From Verrucomicrobiaceae bacterium (GTDB taxonomy: Bacteria > Verrucomicrobiota > Verrucomicrobiia > Verrucomicrobiales > Verrucomicrobiaceae): a stretch of 64,000 nucleotides of DNA. A model generated the notes under the pieces. It saw nothing but the letters and a program-made list of their open reading frames with translations. It was not told the origin of the DNA and searched no databases. Position 1 is the first letter of the stretch, and every line of letters starts with the position of its first letter. A program made the translations under genes and the position numbers. Shown piece by piece: positions 52,486 through 61,003 of the stretch. The DNA is taken from NCBI GenBank assembly GCA_024232965.1, contig JACKQF010000003.1, positions 372,001 through 436,000 on the forward strand. Direction: 5' to 3'.

Positions 52486-55017
52486 ATGGGATTTGGTTTC
52501 ACATACAGTCACTGGCGGCACCAAAAGGTGACTGTGGTGTTTTGCGCAGGTTTGTCCTTGGGATTGGCTGGACTTCAGGCGCAGCAAAGTCCTCCGCCCC
52601 GTGCGCAAGTGATTGAAGATGATGAGGTGCCCCGGGCCATTCCGATCCAGCGTCCAGGAAACCCGGTTCCCCGCCCAGCCATCGTCGAGGATGCCCCTGT
52701 TACTGCCCCAGCCCAACCCAAGGGGCCAGATGAGGATCTCTACGCCTATGGTTCCTTGCTCTTTGAGCGAGGGGAGTGGCAGATCGCTGCGCAGTCTTTC
52801 GCGCAGTACTTGCAGAACTACAGCTCCGGCCGGCATGTTCCCGAGGCTCTCTTTCGCATCGGTGAGTGCTACATGAAGCAGGATCTGGTGAATGAGGCTG
52901 CCCGCTACTACGAAGAGGTGGTGAACCGCTATCCGAAGTCAGAGGGGGCCCCATCAGCAGCATACCGGCTAGGTGCCACCCGCTTCAATTCACGGGATTT
53001 TGAGGATTCGGTGAAGTTCTTCAAGTTCTGCGAGGCCAATGCGACTAACCCGCTGGTGAAACTCGCTGCCACCTACAATCGCAGCCAGGCACATGACATG
53101 CTGGACGACAAGAAGGCGCAGATGGCTGCTTTGCAATCGGTGATCGCAGTGAAGGAAAACAACCCTTACCGCGAATCTGCGTTGCTGACCCTGGGCCGGA
53201 CGCTTTTGAAGGACGATAAGGTGGATGAGGCGCTCAAGATGTTTCAAGATCTCATCGCTACCACGAAGGAAGGCAAGATATTGGCAGAGGCAAGTGTGAA
53301 CGTCGGCGTTCTGCTATCCGAGAAGAAGCAGGATGACGAGGCACTCAAGCATTTCGAAAAAGCCTTGGAGTTGCCAGAGACAACCGCCGAAAGTCGTGGT
53401 GTTGCGCTTGTGGGCATCGTGCAGTCACTCTACGCCAAGGGAGATTACAAAGGGGTGGTGGAATGGTACAACCGTAATGCCTCTGTGTTGCCTCCGGGGG
53501 AGAGTCGGCCGAAGATGCTGCTGCTGGTCGGCAATGCCCACCGCATGAACAAGACTTATTCCCGTGCGGTGGAGGTTTACCTTTTGATCGAGCAAAATCA
53601 CCCTGACTCAGATCAAGCATTCGAGGCGGGCTACTGGAAGTTGTACTGCTTCTACCTTTTGGATGATCGTGATCTGGGGAACTTCGCATCGACCTTCCTG
53701 GCTCGCTACAGCAAGAAATACCCAGAACATGAGTTCGTTTCGTTGGCGGCGCTGATTCGTGCGGATTTCTATTTTAACCAAGGTGACTATGTGGAATCGG
53801 CGAAGAGTTTCGTGGAAGTGAAACTCGACAAGATCCCCGAAAAATTGCGCTCAGGGGCGCTCTTCAATCAAGGGTATGCGCAAGTGGAGGCAGACAAGTC
53901 CCAAGATGCGATTGCGTCGCTGAGTCTCTATCTAACGGATTACGCCCAGCCTGCGATGGTACCGCGTGCTCTGGTTTATCGCGGGATTGCCTATCGAAAG
54001 GTGAAGGATCTGGTGAAGGCCCGCGCTGACTTTGAACGCGTAAATACGGAGTTCCCGAAGGGAGACGAAGCTGAGATGGCGCTGTACCAATTGGGCTTAA
54101 TTGCAACGGAGCAGAGGGACGTGGCTGGCACAGTGAACTGGTATCAAAAGCTCGTGGACGCCTATCCAGATAGCAAAGCTGCTGCGCAGGCGTGGTTCGG
54201 TATAGGGAAAGCTCAGTTTGAGCAGAAGCAGTGGTCCAAGGCCCTGCCTGCGCTGGAAAACGCAGTTCGGAAGAATAGCAAAGATTACCTGGATAGTGGC
54301 AATCAGATGATCCTGCTCTGTCACTATGCCAATGAAGACGCGGAAGGCTTGGCCAAGGCTGTCGATGCCTACCGTGCGGCAAAGCAGGGGGCTAGTATCC
54401 CGCCGAATGTCCTGGGTTGGTTGGGGCTGACGCTGTTTGCCAAAGATGATTTTAGCCGAAGCGCGAAGTACCTCAAGATGGCTTCAACTCCTGATGAGCC
54501 GCAGAATACGCAACCGACCATCTGGAAAGTGTTGAGTATGGCCTTGGTGGAACTGGGCGAGTTCAAAGAGGCCGCAGAGGTTGTGGAGCATTTTTTAGCC
54601 GTCAGTCCGCCTAGCAATGAGCGTGGGATGCTGCTGATAACCAAGAGCAAAGCACTGCTGGGACTGAAAGACTTTGAAGGGGCCAAGGCTGCGACCCAGG
54701 AGGGACTGGGTTTTATCAAGGCGGGTCCACAGCAAGCACAACTCATGATGCAAGAAGGCGATGTCTTGATGGCTGAGGCCCGTGCTGCCATGTCCGCTGG
54801 AGATACCAGTGGTGCCATCAAACTTTTCAACGAAGCCGCCGGAAAGTACATCGTGCCCAGCCAAGTCATTGTAGATCCAGAGATCACTCCAATGGCGCTA
54901 TTCCGTGCTGCGGAAGCCCTGGTGTCTGGCGGAGAAAGGGCCAAGGCGGAGGAATTTGTGAAGCAACTCAAAGAGAAGTACCCCGAGTTCGATCCAAAGA
55001 AGTATCTGGAGCAGTAG
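52486..55017 (+). CDS. Large secreted TPR protein
   Basis: This 843-residue protein has an N-terminal hydrophobic signal (KVTVVFCAGLSLGLAGLQAQ), a Pro-rich linker and about 15 tetratricopeptide-type repeats spread from residue 80 to the end, for example GEWQIAAQSFAQYLQNYSSG, DSVKFFKFCEANATNPLVKL and GEFKEAAEVVEHFLAVSPPS. It belongs to the YbgF/BamD-like kind of periplasmic TPR proteins. It is the third gene after ExbB and ExbD, so it probably couples the proton motor to the envelope in place of TolA/YbgF or TonB. ATG 52486 is preferred; TTG 52474 is an in-frame alternative. Confidence 0.88.
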   Translation: MGFGFTYSHWRHQKVTVVFCAGLSLGLAGLQAQQSPPPRAQVIEDDEVPRAIPIQRPGNPVPRPAIVEDAPVTAPAQPKGPDEDLYAYGSLLFERGEWQIAAQSFAQYLQNYSSGRHVPEALFRIGECYMKQDLVNEAARYYEEVVNRYPKSEGAPSAAYRLGATRFNSRDFEDSVKFFKFCEANATNPLVKLAATYNRSQAHDMLDDKKAQMAALQSVIAVKENNPYRESALLTLGRTLLKDDKVDEALKMFQDLIATTKEGKILAEASVNVGVLLSEKKQDDEALKHFEKALELPETTAESRGVALVGIVQSLYAKGDYKGVVEWYNRNASVLPPGESRPKMLLLVGNAHRMNKTYSRAVEVYLLIEQNHPDSDQAFEAGYWKLYCFYLLDDRDLGNFASTFLARYSKKYPEHEFVSLAALIRADFYFNQGDYVESAKSFVEVKLDKIPEKLRSGALFNQGYAQVEADKSQDAIASLSLYLTDYAQPAMVPRALVYRGIAYRKVKDLVKARADFERVNTEFPKGDEAEMALYQLGLIATEQRDVAGTVNWYQKLVDAYPDSKAAAQAWFGIGKAQFEQKQWSKALPALENAVRKNSKDYLDSGNQMILLCHYANEDAEGLAKAVDAYRAAKQGASIPPNVLGWLGLTLFAKDDFSRSAKYLKMASTPDEPQNTQPTIWKVLSMALVELGEFKEAAEVVEHFLAVSPPSNERGMLLITKSKALLGLKDFEGAKAATQEGLGFIKAGPQQAQLMMQEGDVLMAEARAAMSAGDTSGAIKLFNEAAGKYIVPSQVIVDPEITPMALFRAAEALVSGGERAKAEEFVKQLKEKYPEFDPKKYLEQ

Positions 55018-55031
55018 CTCCAATTCCTGCG

Positions 55032-56687
55032 CTATTGGCGCGCCGCTACAGCCGGGCGTGGATTGAGTGGGTGCCAGCCTCCGCGCTTGTGTTCGCTGGT
55101 GATTATTTCATCATAGTCGAGAATTGTGACTCCGTTCTTACTGACGACTTTTCGAGGCCCCTCGTTGTAGGTTGATGAGCAGAGACTTTGGTCTCGATCA
55201 AGTCCATTTGCAGTGATTCCGGCAAGGTCAGTGAGGGTGTGAATGATCTGAAACGAACTCAGGGCGACCGTGGTACGGCTGCGCAGCAATGTTGCCTTTC
55301 GAGGCTCAACTTTTTCATACTCTGGCGACATCCACATGAACATCGGAACGTGCAGAACGTCTTCGGTGTTCGTGCCGTGGGCAAATGCCATCATTGACGC
55401 GTCAGCTCCGTTTTCCCCATGGTCGGGAACGAAGCAGAAGGTAGATGCTGCGTTGGGTATTGCCGCAAGTTCGTGAATGACGCCAGCTAGGACGTTGTCG
55501 GTAAAGGCAATGGAATTGTCGTATGCATTTTGAAGCACTTCTTTATCCTCAGCGGCCAAGACCGGCTTGAGTCTGGCTATTGGGCACGCTGTCGGATCTG
55601 CAGGGTAGCGTGCAAAGTCTTGCGGGTAGCGATCCGCATAGTTGGAGTGACTGCCCATCGTGTGGCAGACAATTAGCACGTGAGGCTCTCCTTTTGCCAA
55701 AATGTCATGGATTTCGGGTATGATTGCGGAATCAAACACGGTGCGGAAACTGCCGAAGCCGGTGGCGTCTACGAGACCACTGAGAAACTTCGACTCGTGC
55801 GCGTCCTGTGCATATCGGGAGCAAGTGGTGTCTCCGAGACCATGCTTGTTGGGTGTGGACAGCCAGTAGACCTTGTAGCCAGCTGCTCTAAAATAGGACG
55901 CCACACTGGGCATTCCAGCTGCACCGGCATGGTTGCCTGGGGTGGCACCTGTCAAAATCATAGGAACGCTCATCGCGGTATAGGACGCGCCAGATGCGAC
56001 ATTGGTGAAGTCTAAGAGTCCGGGCGTCGCTGCTAGTTTGGGTGAGGTTTCCCTGGCGTAGCCATGCAGGGACCAGTTTTGGTATCGACAAGTCTCGCCG
56101 ATGACCAGAACGTGGACATCTCGACGTTCTGATGCTTTTGGTGGCGGACTCGCATTGGTTTCTTTTTGGACCCCACTGCGATCAACCAGTTTATTGCGGA
56201 GTTCTGTGGCTTTGATTGCGCCGATGAGCAGCCCTTCAGGGAACATCTTTTCGCCTCGGGCGAGCGATGGCATCCAGCCAAATCCGAGTCCGAGCTTCGC
56301 AAACTCGATGGCTGGGAAAAGAAACACCGTCAGGCAGACAATCAGTCGAACGAGTGATGGCAGACTTGCTCCTGCTGGAATACGCCGGCGAAAAATATGC
56401 GATGCTAACCAAGTGACGACAGGAGAAATCACGAGAATGACCAAACACGGAAAGGCGAAACTGGCCAGTTCGTCGGCATTGGTTTCTGTCAGTACGAGCA
56501 GTGCCCAGGCGTTGACCGGGTATGCCGTGAAACCGTAGTAGAGGGCAGCGGCTGGCACCAGCAGTACGGTCGGAAGCCAGACCAAGAGGCTACCACGAAG
56601 GGGCGCTCCCAGGGAATGGGGCAGCAGGATCAGAGCGATACCGTAAACGAAGATGAGCAGCGCATTCCCCGAAATTGGGGTGCACAA
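55032..56687 (-). CDS. Phosphoethanolamine transferase-like protein, 5' end frameshifted
   Basis: The open part encodes 551 residues. It has four to five N-terminal membrane helices, then a periplasmic transferase/alkaline-phosphatase-fold domain with HVLVIGETCRYQNWSLHGYA (the family GETxR site), SYTAMSVPMILTGA holding the likely Thr nucleophile, and CFVPDHGENGADAS. EptA-type enzymes add phosphoethanolamine to lipid A or other envelope glycans. The open frame begins at a TTG, but a better start lies at ATG 56774 (MPSVPDSRTPTSW). Two single-base changes at 56717-56720 and 56686-56688 rejoin it as a 580-residue protein with a first membrane helix. Truncated or miscalled, the gene may still be functional. 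Confidence 0.8.
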   Translation of the reverse strand: MCTPISGNALLIFVYGIALILLPHSLGAPLRGSLLVWLPTVLLVPAAALYYGFTAYPVNAWALLVLTETNADELASFAFPCLVILVISPVVTWLASHIFRRRIPAGASLPSLVRLIVCLTVFLFPAIEFAKLGLGFGWMPSLARGEKMFPEGLLIGAIKATELRNKLVDRSGVQKETNASPPPKASERRDVHVLVIGETCRYQNWSLHGYARETSPKLAATPGLLDFTNVASGASYTAMSVPMILTGATPGNHAGAAGMPSVASYFRAAGYKVYWLSTPNKHGLGDTTCSRYAQDAHESKFLSGLVDATGFGSFRTVFDSAIIPEIHDILAKGEPHVLIVCHTMGSHSNYADRYPQDFARYPADPTACPIARLKPVLAAEDKEVLQNAYDNSIAFTDNVLAGVIHELAAIPNAASTFCFVPDHGENGADASMMAFAHGTNTEDVLHVPMFMWMSPEYEKVEPRKATLLRSRTTVALSSFQIIHTLTDLAGITANGLDRDQSLCSSTYNEGPRKVVSKNGVTILDYDEIITSEHKRGGWHPLNPRPAVAARQ

Positions 56688-56805
56688 AGACTCCTACGAC
56701 ATTTGGCAATGTCAGCAAAAGAGGCCTGCGACCAACCACGATGTCGGCGTGCGGGAATCGGGAACAGATGGCATGGGTTATAATTACCATATTTGTAACA
56801 AATGT

Positions 56806-58235
56806 CTAACTGCTTTCCTGCACCCCTGATCCAATGGAATTCACTCGTCTCCGGCCGCGCTTAGGGTCGATCAAGGCGTCTATCAGCACCTTGCCATCAG
56901 CGGTGGGCATTTCGATCCCGAGCAGGCGTGCGATGGTGGGGGCGATATCGATGTTTTGGATGGTCTCCAGGGTCGTTCCAGGCTTGATGCCGGCCCCGCT
57001 GATGACGCAGCAACCGTAGAGGTCTGGATTGGTCTGTAGGTAGCCGTGGCTGCCTTTCGGGCTATCGGTGGTTGAGACATCGGCGGTGTCTGCCAGTGAA
57101 TCCGAAAAGCTGTAGCCATCCTTCGCGCTGAGGCAGATGTCGGGTTCGCGTGGGTCTTGGTCTGCCGTCCGGTGGCCGATGCGCGCGGCGAATTCGGAGG
57201 ATGGAATGACGGCTTCCACCCTTCCATGGCGGCGAGTTTTGGCGTGATTTGGGCGATGATTTGGTCGCGATTTGCGGTGTCCAGGACATACACAAAACAG
57301 CCGCCGCCCTGGGACATGGCGAAAACTTGAGAGTCTGCGGCCAGCGACTTGCCCAGCGCTGCGGTCTTTACGAAGCCCTCGACGCAGCATCGCATTTGGA
57401 TTAACGGTCTTGGTGTAGGTGACGAAGCCGTGATCCGTCGTGATGACAAAGGTGGTCTTGTCTCGAATGCCTGCTTCTTCAGTGGCCCGAACGAGATCGG
57501 CGACACGGTTGTCGGAATCGTTCGCCGCCCAGTAGGCCTCTGCGCTTTGGCGACCCGTGGCGTGTTCGAGGGCATCGAGACAGACCAGGTGGATGGCGAG
57601 GAAGGCTGGCTTTTTGGTGCGAATGATATGCTGCGCTAACTGGGAGTATGTAGTCGCTTTGGGGCTTGCCAGCGTTGCCCAGCTTGCACCACTCCATCTG
57701 CTTCTCGATAGGGATGCCGAGCTTTTAGCCTCCAGCAGGAGTTGTGGGTGGCGTATTTTCAAAAGTTCCTGGTCGAAGACATCGGGTACCGTCCAGTCCA
57801 AGGTTGGTGGGCCCACGCGATGCGGGCCAGATTACACCAGCGGTCGTCATCCCTGCTTGTTTGGCAACGTCGTAGATGGTGGGGGAGGTGACGATTTCTT
57901 CTTTGTTGAAAAGGGATCGGGAATGAGGGGGGATCTTTTTTCCTCTGGGCGCGGTCAAAGTAGTCGTTGCCAATGACACCGTGTTTGCCCGGTTGCACGC
58001 CGGTGACCAGTGTCGTGTGATTGGTCCAGGTAACCGTTGGGTAGCTGCATTCCATGCGCTTGGCACGCGCACCGTTCGCTGCCAGCGTCTTGACGGCTGG
58101 CATTTGGCATTTGGGATCTTCAAAGTAGTGATGCGCCCAGCCATCAATGCTAACCAGGATAACGTGCTCTGCTGGGCCGGCTGCGTGACTGCTGGCGGAG
58201 ATGGCGAATGCGAGGAGAATGAGTGATCGGATCAT
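56806..58235 (-). pseudogene. Alkaline phosphatase family phosphodiesterase, frameshifted
   Basis: The three reading frames together encode a complete secreted nucleotide-pyrophosphatase-type enzyme. It has a signal peptide (RSLILLAFAISASSHA), the metal and nucleophile segments VSIDGWAHHYFEDP and YPTVTWTNHTTLVTG, the frame-2 IYDVAKQAGMTTAGVIWPAS, the frame-3 TLDWTVPDVFD and TTDHGFVTYT, and a C-terminal GYLQTNPDLYGCCVISG. The frames are joined by about six single-base changes: near 57927-57941, 57802-57813, 57723-57726, 57646-57653, 57378-57386 and 57219-57221. No substitution-type stop codons are needed to explain it. Either recent decay or local sequence error is possible. Confidence 0.75.
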
Positions 58236-58336
58236 GTTAGAGTGAAACGGTGGCGATGGGCGATTTTGCGCAAGCGCGGCGGAATCAAAGTTGGGTGAAA
58301 CTTGTGATCGAGCCTCTACGTCTCCATCATCTCAAA

Positions 58337-59566
58337 ATGAAATCCCTGATTTGCCTTACCTGCCTCTCGTTCACCACGCTGCTTTCTGGTGCCGACACCT
58401 ACTTTCCGCCACCTGATAGCGATGGTGGATGGCGGGAGGCGAAGGACGAGAAATCCGCGCGAGAACTCGCAGGCATCGATGTGTCCAAGCTGGAGCCTGC
58501 TTTTACCATTACGGATCGGTCCACGCAGAATGGTGGGCTTGTCATCGTTCGACGCGGTTACTTGGTCTTTGAGCGCTACTTTGGTAAAGCCAGCCGTAAC
58601 TCAAATCCTGACATGGCCTCCACGGGTAAGGCCTTTTGTAGCATCGCCTGCGGCATCATGCTCAATGAGTTCAAAGAGAAGATCCCTGAGGGCCTCGATA
58701 CCTTGGTCTTTACAGAAAAGTACCTCCCGCAAGCGTTCCCGCTGAATGATCCGCGCAAGGCGCAGATCAAACTGGGGCAGTTACTGAGCATGAGCGCGGG
58801 TTATTGGGGCGAAGGTCAGACGCCCAGTGGTACGGTCATGGGTAAGGTGCAACAGCTGAAGCCGGTGAAGGGCCAGGACATTCGTGACTTGGATCGCTCG
58901 TCATTGGATGTCCCTCTGTGGTGCGCACCGGGCGCAGGCTATTCGTATTCATCGCCGTCGCCTCACATCGCCAGCATCGTTCTGCGCAATGTGTCGGGGA
59001 TGGAGTTGAAGGATTATATCAATGAGAGGCTGGCGAAACCCCAGGGCTGGGGCGCATGGAACTACTGCTTGCAGCGTGGCGACTTCCTGATGCCACATGC
59101 CAATGGTGCTGGCAGCACGGCGTTGCATGCAACGGACGCCTTGCGCTTTGCGTATTGCCTTGCCCATAAAGGGGTCTGGAAGGGGCAGCAATTGGTGCCA
59201 GAGGACTACATCAAAAAGTGCCAGTCCCCCAGCCCCTACAACGTGCACACGCCATTCAGCCTTCAATTCGAAAACAACAGCGATGGCCACGTCGCAGGTG
59301 CGCCAAAGGATGCGTTTTGGAAGTCTGGCGCGGGTGGTTTTTGTCTGTTTGTGGTGCCGTCGCTCGACCTCGTGATCTACAAACTGGGCGGTAAAGATGG
59401 CCAATACGATGAGAAACTCACTGGCATCCCGCAGCCTCCACCCACGAGTGATCGCAGCAATTGGAAGCCAATTCCAGCCACGGGGTTTCATGAGGGATCC
59501 CTGGGTGGGCAGGCCCTGTGGCGTGTACTTGAGATGGTCTGCGCTGCGGTTCGGGTCGGGGACTGA
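58337..59566 (+). CDS. Serine hydrolase, beta-lactamase/class C fold
   Basis: A 409-residue exported protein with a signal peptide (MKSLICLTCLSFTTLLSG). The active-site SxxK motif is in DMASTGKAFCS (about 93-103), and the Tyr motif YSYSSPSPHIAS is near residue 204. The C-terminal KSGAGGFCLFVVPSLDLVIY region takes the place of the KTG strand. Members include class C beta-lactamases, D-amino-acid peptidases and esterases, and I cannot choose among them. ATG 58337 is chosen because the signal begins there; the frame runs 29 codons upstream. It converges directly with the DUF1501 gene, with no intergenic base. Confidence 0.85.
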   Translation: MKSLICLTCLSFTTLLSGADTYFPPPDSDGGWREAKDEKSARELAGIDVSKLEPAFTITDRSTQNGGLVIVRRGYLVFERYFGKASRNSNPDMASTGKAFCSIACGIMLNEFKEKIPEGLDTLVFTEKYLPQAFPLNDPRKAQIKLGQLLSMSAGYWGEGQTPSGTVMGKVQQLKPVKGQDIRDLDRSSLDVPLWCAPGAGYSYSSPSPHIASIVLRNVSGMELKDYINERLAKPQGWGAWNYCLQRGDFLMPHANGAGSTALHATDALRFAYCLAHKGVWKGQQLVPEDYIKKCQSPSPYNVHTPFSLQFENNSDGHVAGAPKDAFWKSGAGGFCLFVVPSLDLVIYKLGGKDGQYDEKLTGIPQPPPTSDRSNWKPIPATGFHEGSLGGQALWRVLEMVCAAVRVGD

Positions 59567-61003
59567 CTAGGCGACCAAACCTTGGATCACATGCCCATGC
59601 ACGTCCGTGAGACGGCGATCAATCCCATTGTGTCTCCATGTGAGTTTGGTGTGCTCGATACCAAGCAAATGAAGCATGGTCGCGTGAATATCGTAGCAGG
59701 TAGTGGGGCTCGCGCGGTCCAGCGGTTTGTAGCCCCATTGATCACTTTCGCCTGCGGTGACCCCACCCTTGACCCCGCCACCGCAGAGCCAGTTTGTGAA
59801 GACATAAGGGTTATGGTCGCGGCCTTTGCCGCCTTGAGTACTTGGCATGCGACCAAATTCGGTGGTCCAGAGGATGATCGTTTCGTCGAGCAGTCCACGT
59901 TGTTTGAGATCGACGATCAGCGCTGAAACGGCCTTCGCCATGCCCCAAGCCAGTGGCCCGTGATCGCGCTCCACGTCTTCATGACTGTCCCAATTGCGGC
60001 GTGGGAATCCGTTGTCGTTTCCACTCCAAATCTGCACAAAACGAACGCCGCGCTCAAGGAGTCGGCGTGCAGCGAGGCACTTGCGGCCCATGTAGTCCGC
60101 TTCCTCTTCGGCATTGATTTCTGTGGGCCAGACTTTGCGATGTTCCTGGATGCCGTACATCGTTTTCATTGCATCGGATTCTTTACTGATGTCGAGGGCC
60201 TCGGGCGCGGCGAGTTGCATCTTCGCTGCGAGTTCGTAGCTCTTGATTCGTGAGTCCAGCCGTGCGTCGTCCTCCCGGTGATGCTGGTGTTGCCGATTGA
60301 GTTTCTCCAGCAAAGCAAAGCCTTCGTGATCCGACTTGGCGCTGATGTAGCGACCGATCTTGTGGGGAAACAGGTCACTGATCGGTGTCTCAGCCCCTGG
60401 ATATATGATGGTTCCGGCGTGTTGCGATGGCAAAAAGGCGCTGTCCCAATTCTTGGGTCCGTTGGAGGCAAAGCCACGATGATCTGGAAGCACCACGAAG
60501 GTGGGCAGGTTGTCGCTGAGCGATCCAAGCGCATAACTGACCCAGCAACCCATGCCTGGGAAACCTGGTAGATTAAAGCCAGTGGCCTGGAGCAACGTGC
60601 CCTGCGAATGCACGCCGGTCTTGCCGACCATGTTGTGTACGAAGGCCATGTCATCCGCGCAGGCACCGAGCGGGGCGACGGCCTCGCTGAGCATCCGACC
60701 GCTTTTGCCGTAAGGTTTGAAGTCCCAAACAGGCTTCTTCCACGGACCGAGCCCATTTTGAAAGGCCTCTACCTTCTCGCCAAAATCTGCCTCTTCTCCG
60801 TGATGTTTGATGAGCGCGGGCTTGTGGTCAAAGAGATCGATGTGACTGGCCGCGCCGCCCATGAAAAGTTGGATGACTCGTTTGGCCTTGGGTGCCACGA
60901 TCTGTGACGGATGGGAGGTCTCCGCCGCGCCCAGCGATGCAAGGGCAAGCGTGCCAAAGCCCTGGCCGGCGGATTGAAGGAGTTGGCGGCGGTTCAGCAT
61001 CAT
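59567..61003 (-). CDS. DUF1501 Tat-exported protein, PSD1 partner
   Basis: This 478-residue protein has a short Arg-pair signal (NRRQLLQSAGQGFGTLALAS) and DUF1501 motifs: KRVIQLFMGGAASHIDLFDH, RFVQIWSGNDNGFPRRNWDS with DSHEDVERDHGPLAWGMAK, TIILWTTEFGRMPSTQGGKG, and the C-terminal HATMLHLLGIEHTKLTWRHN. The start ATG shares one base with the stop of the PSD1 gene (TGATG), the classic coupled arrangement. Metal-binding His and Asp residues suggest a sulfatase/phosphatase-like fold. The biochemical activity is unproven. An alternative start one codon later gives the same signal. Confidence 0.92.
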   Translation of the reverse strand: MMLNRRQLLQSAGQGFGTLALASLGAAETSHPSQIVAPKAKRVIQLFMGGAASHIDLFDHKPALIKHHGEEADFGEKVEAFQNGLGPWKKPVWDFKPYGKSGRMLSEAVAPLGACADDMAFVHNMVGKTGVHSQGTLLQATGFNLPGFPGMGCWVSYALGSLSDNLPTFVVLPDHRGFASNGPKNWDSAFLPSQHAGTIIYPGAETPISDLFPHKIGRYISAKSDHEGFALLEKLNRQHQHHREDDARLDSRIKSYELAAKMQLAAPEALDISKESDAMKTMYGIQEHRKVWPTEINAEEEADYMGRKCLAARRLLERGVRFVQIWSGNDNGFPRRNWDSHEDVERDHGPLAWGMAKAVSALIVDLKQRGLLDETIILWTTEFGRMPSTQGGKGRDHNPYVFTNWLCGGGVKGGVTAGESDQWGYKPLDRASPTTCYDIHATMLHLLGIEHTKLTWRHNGIDRRLTDVHGHVIQGLVA

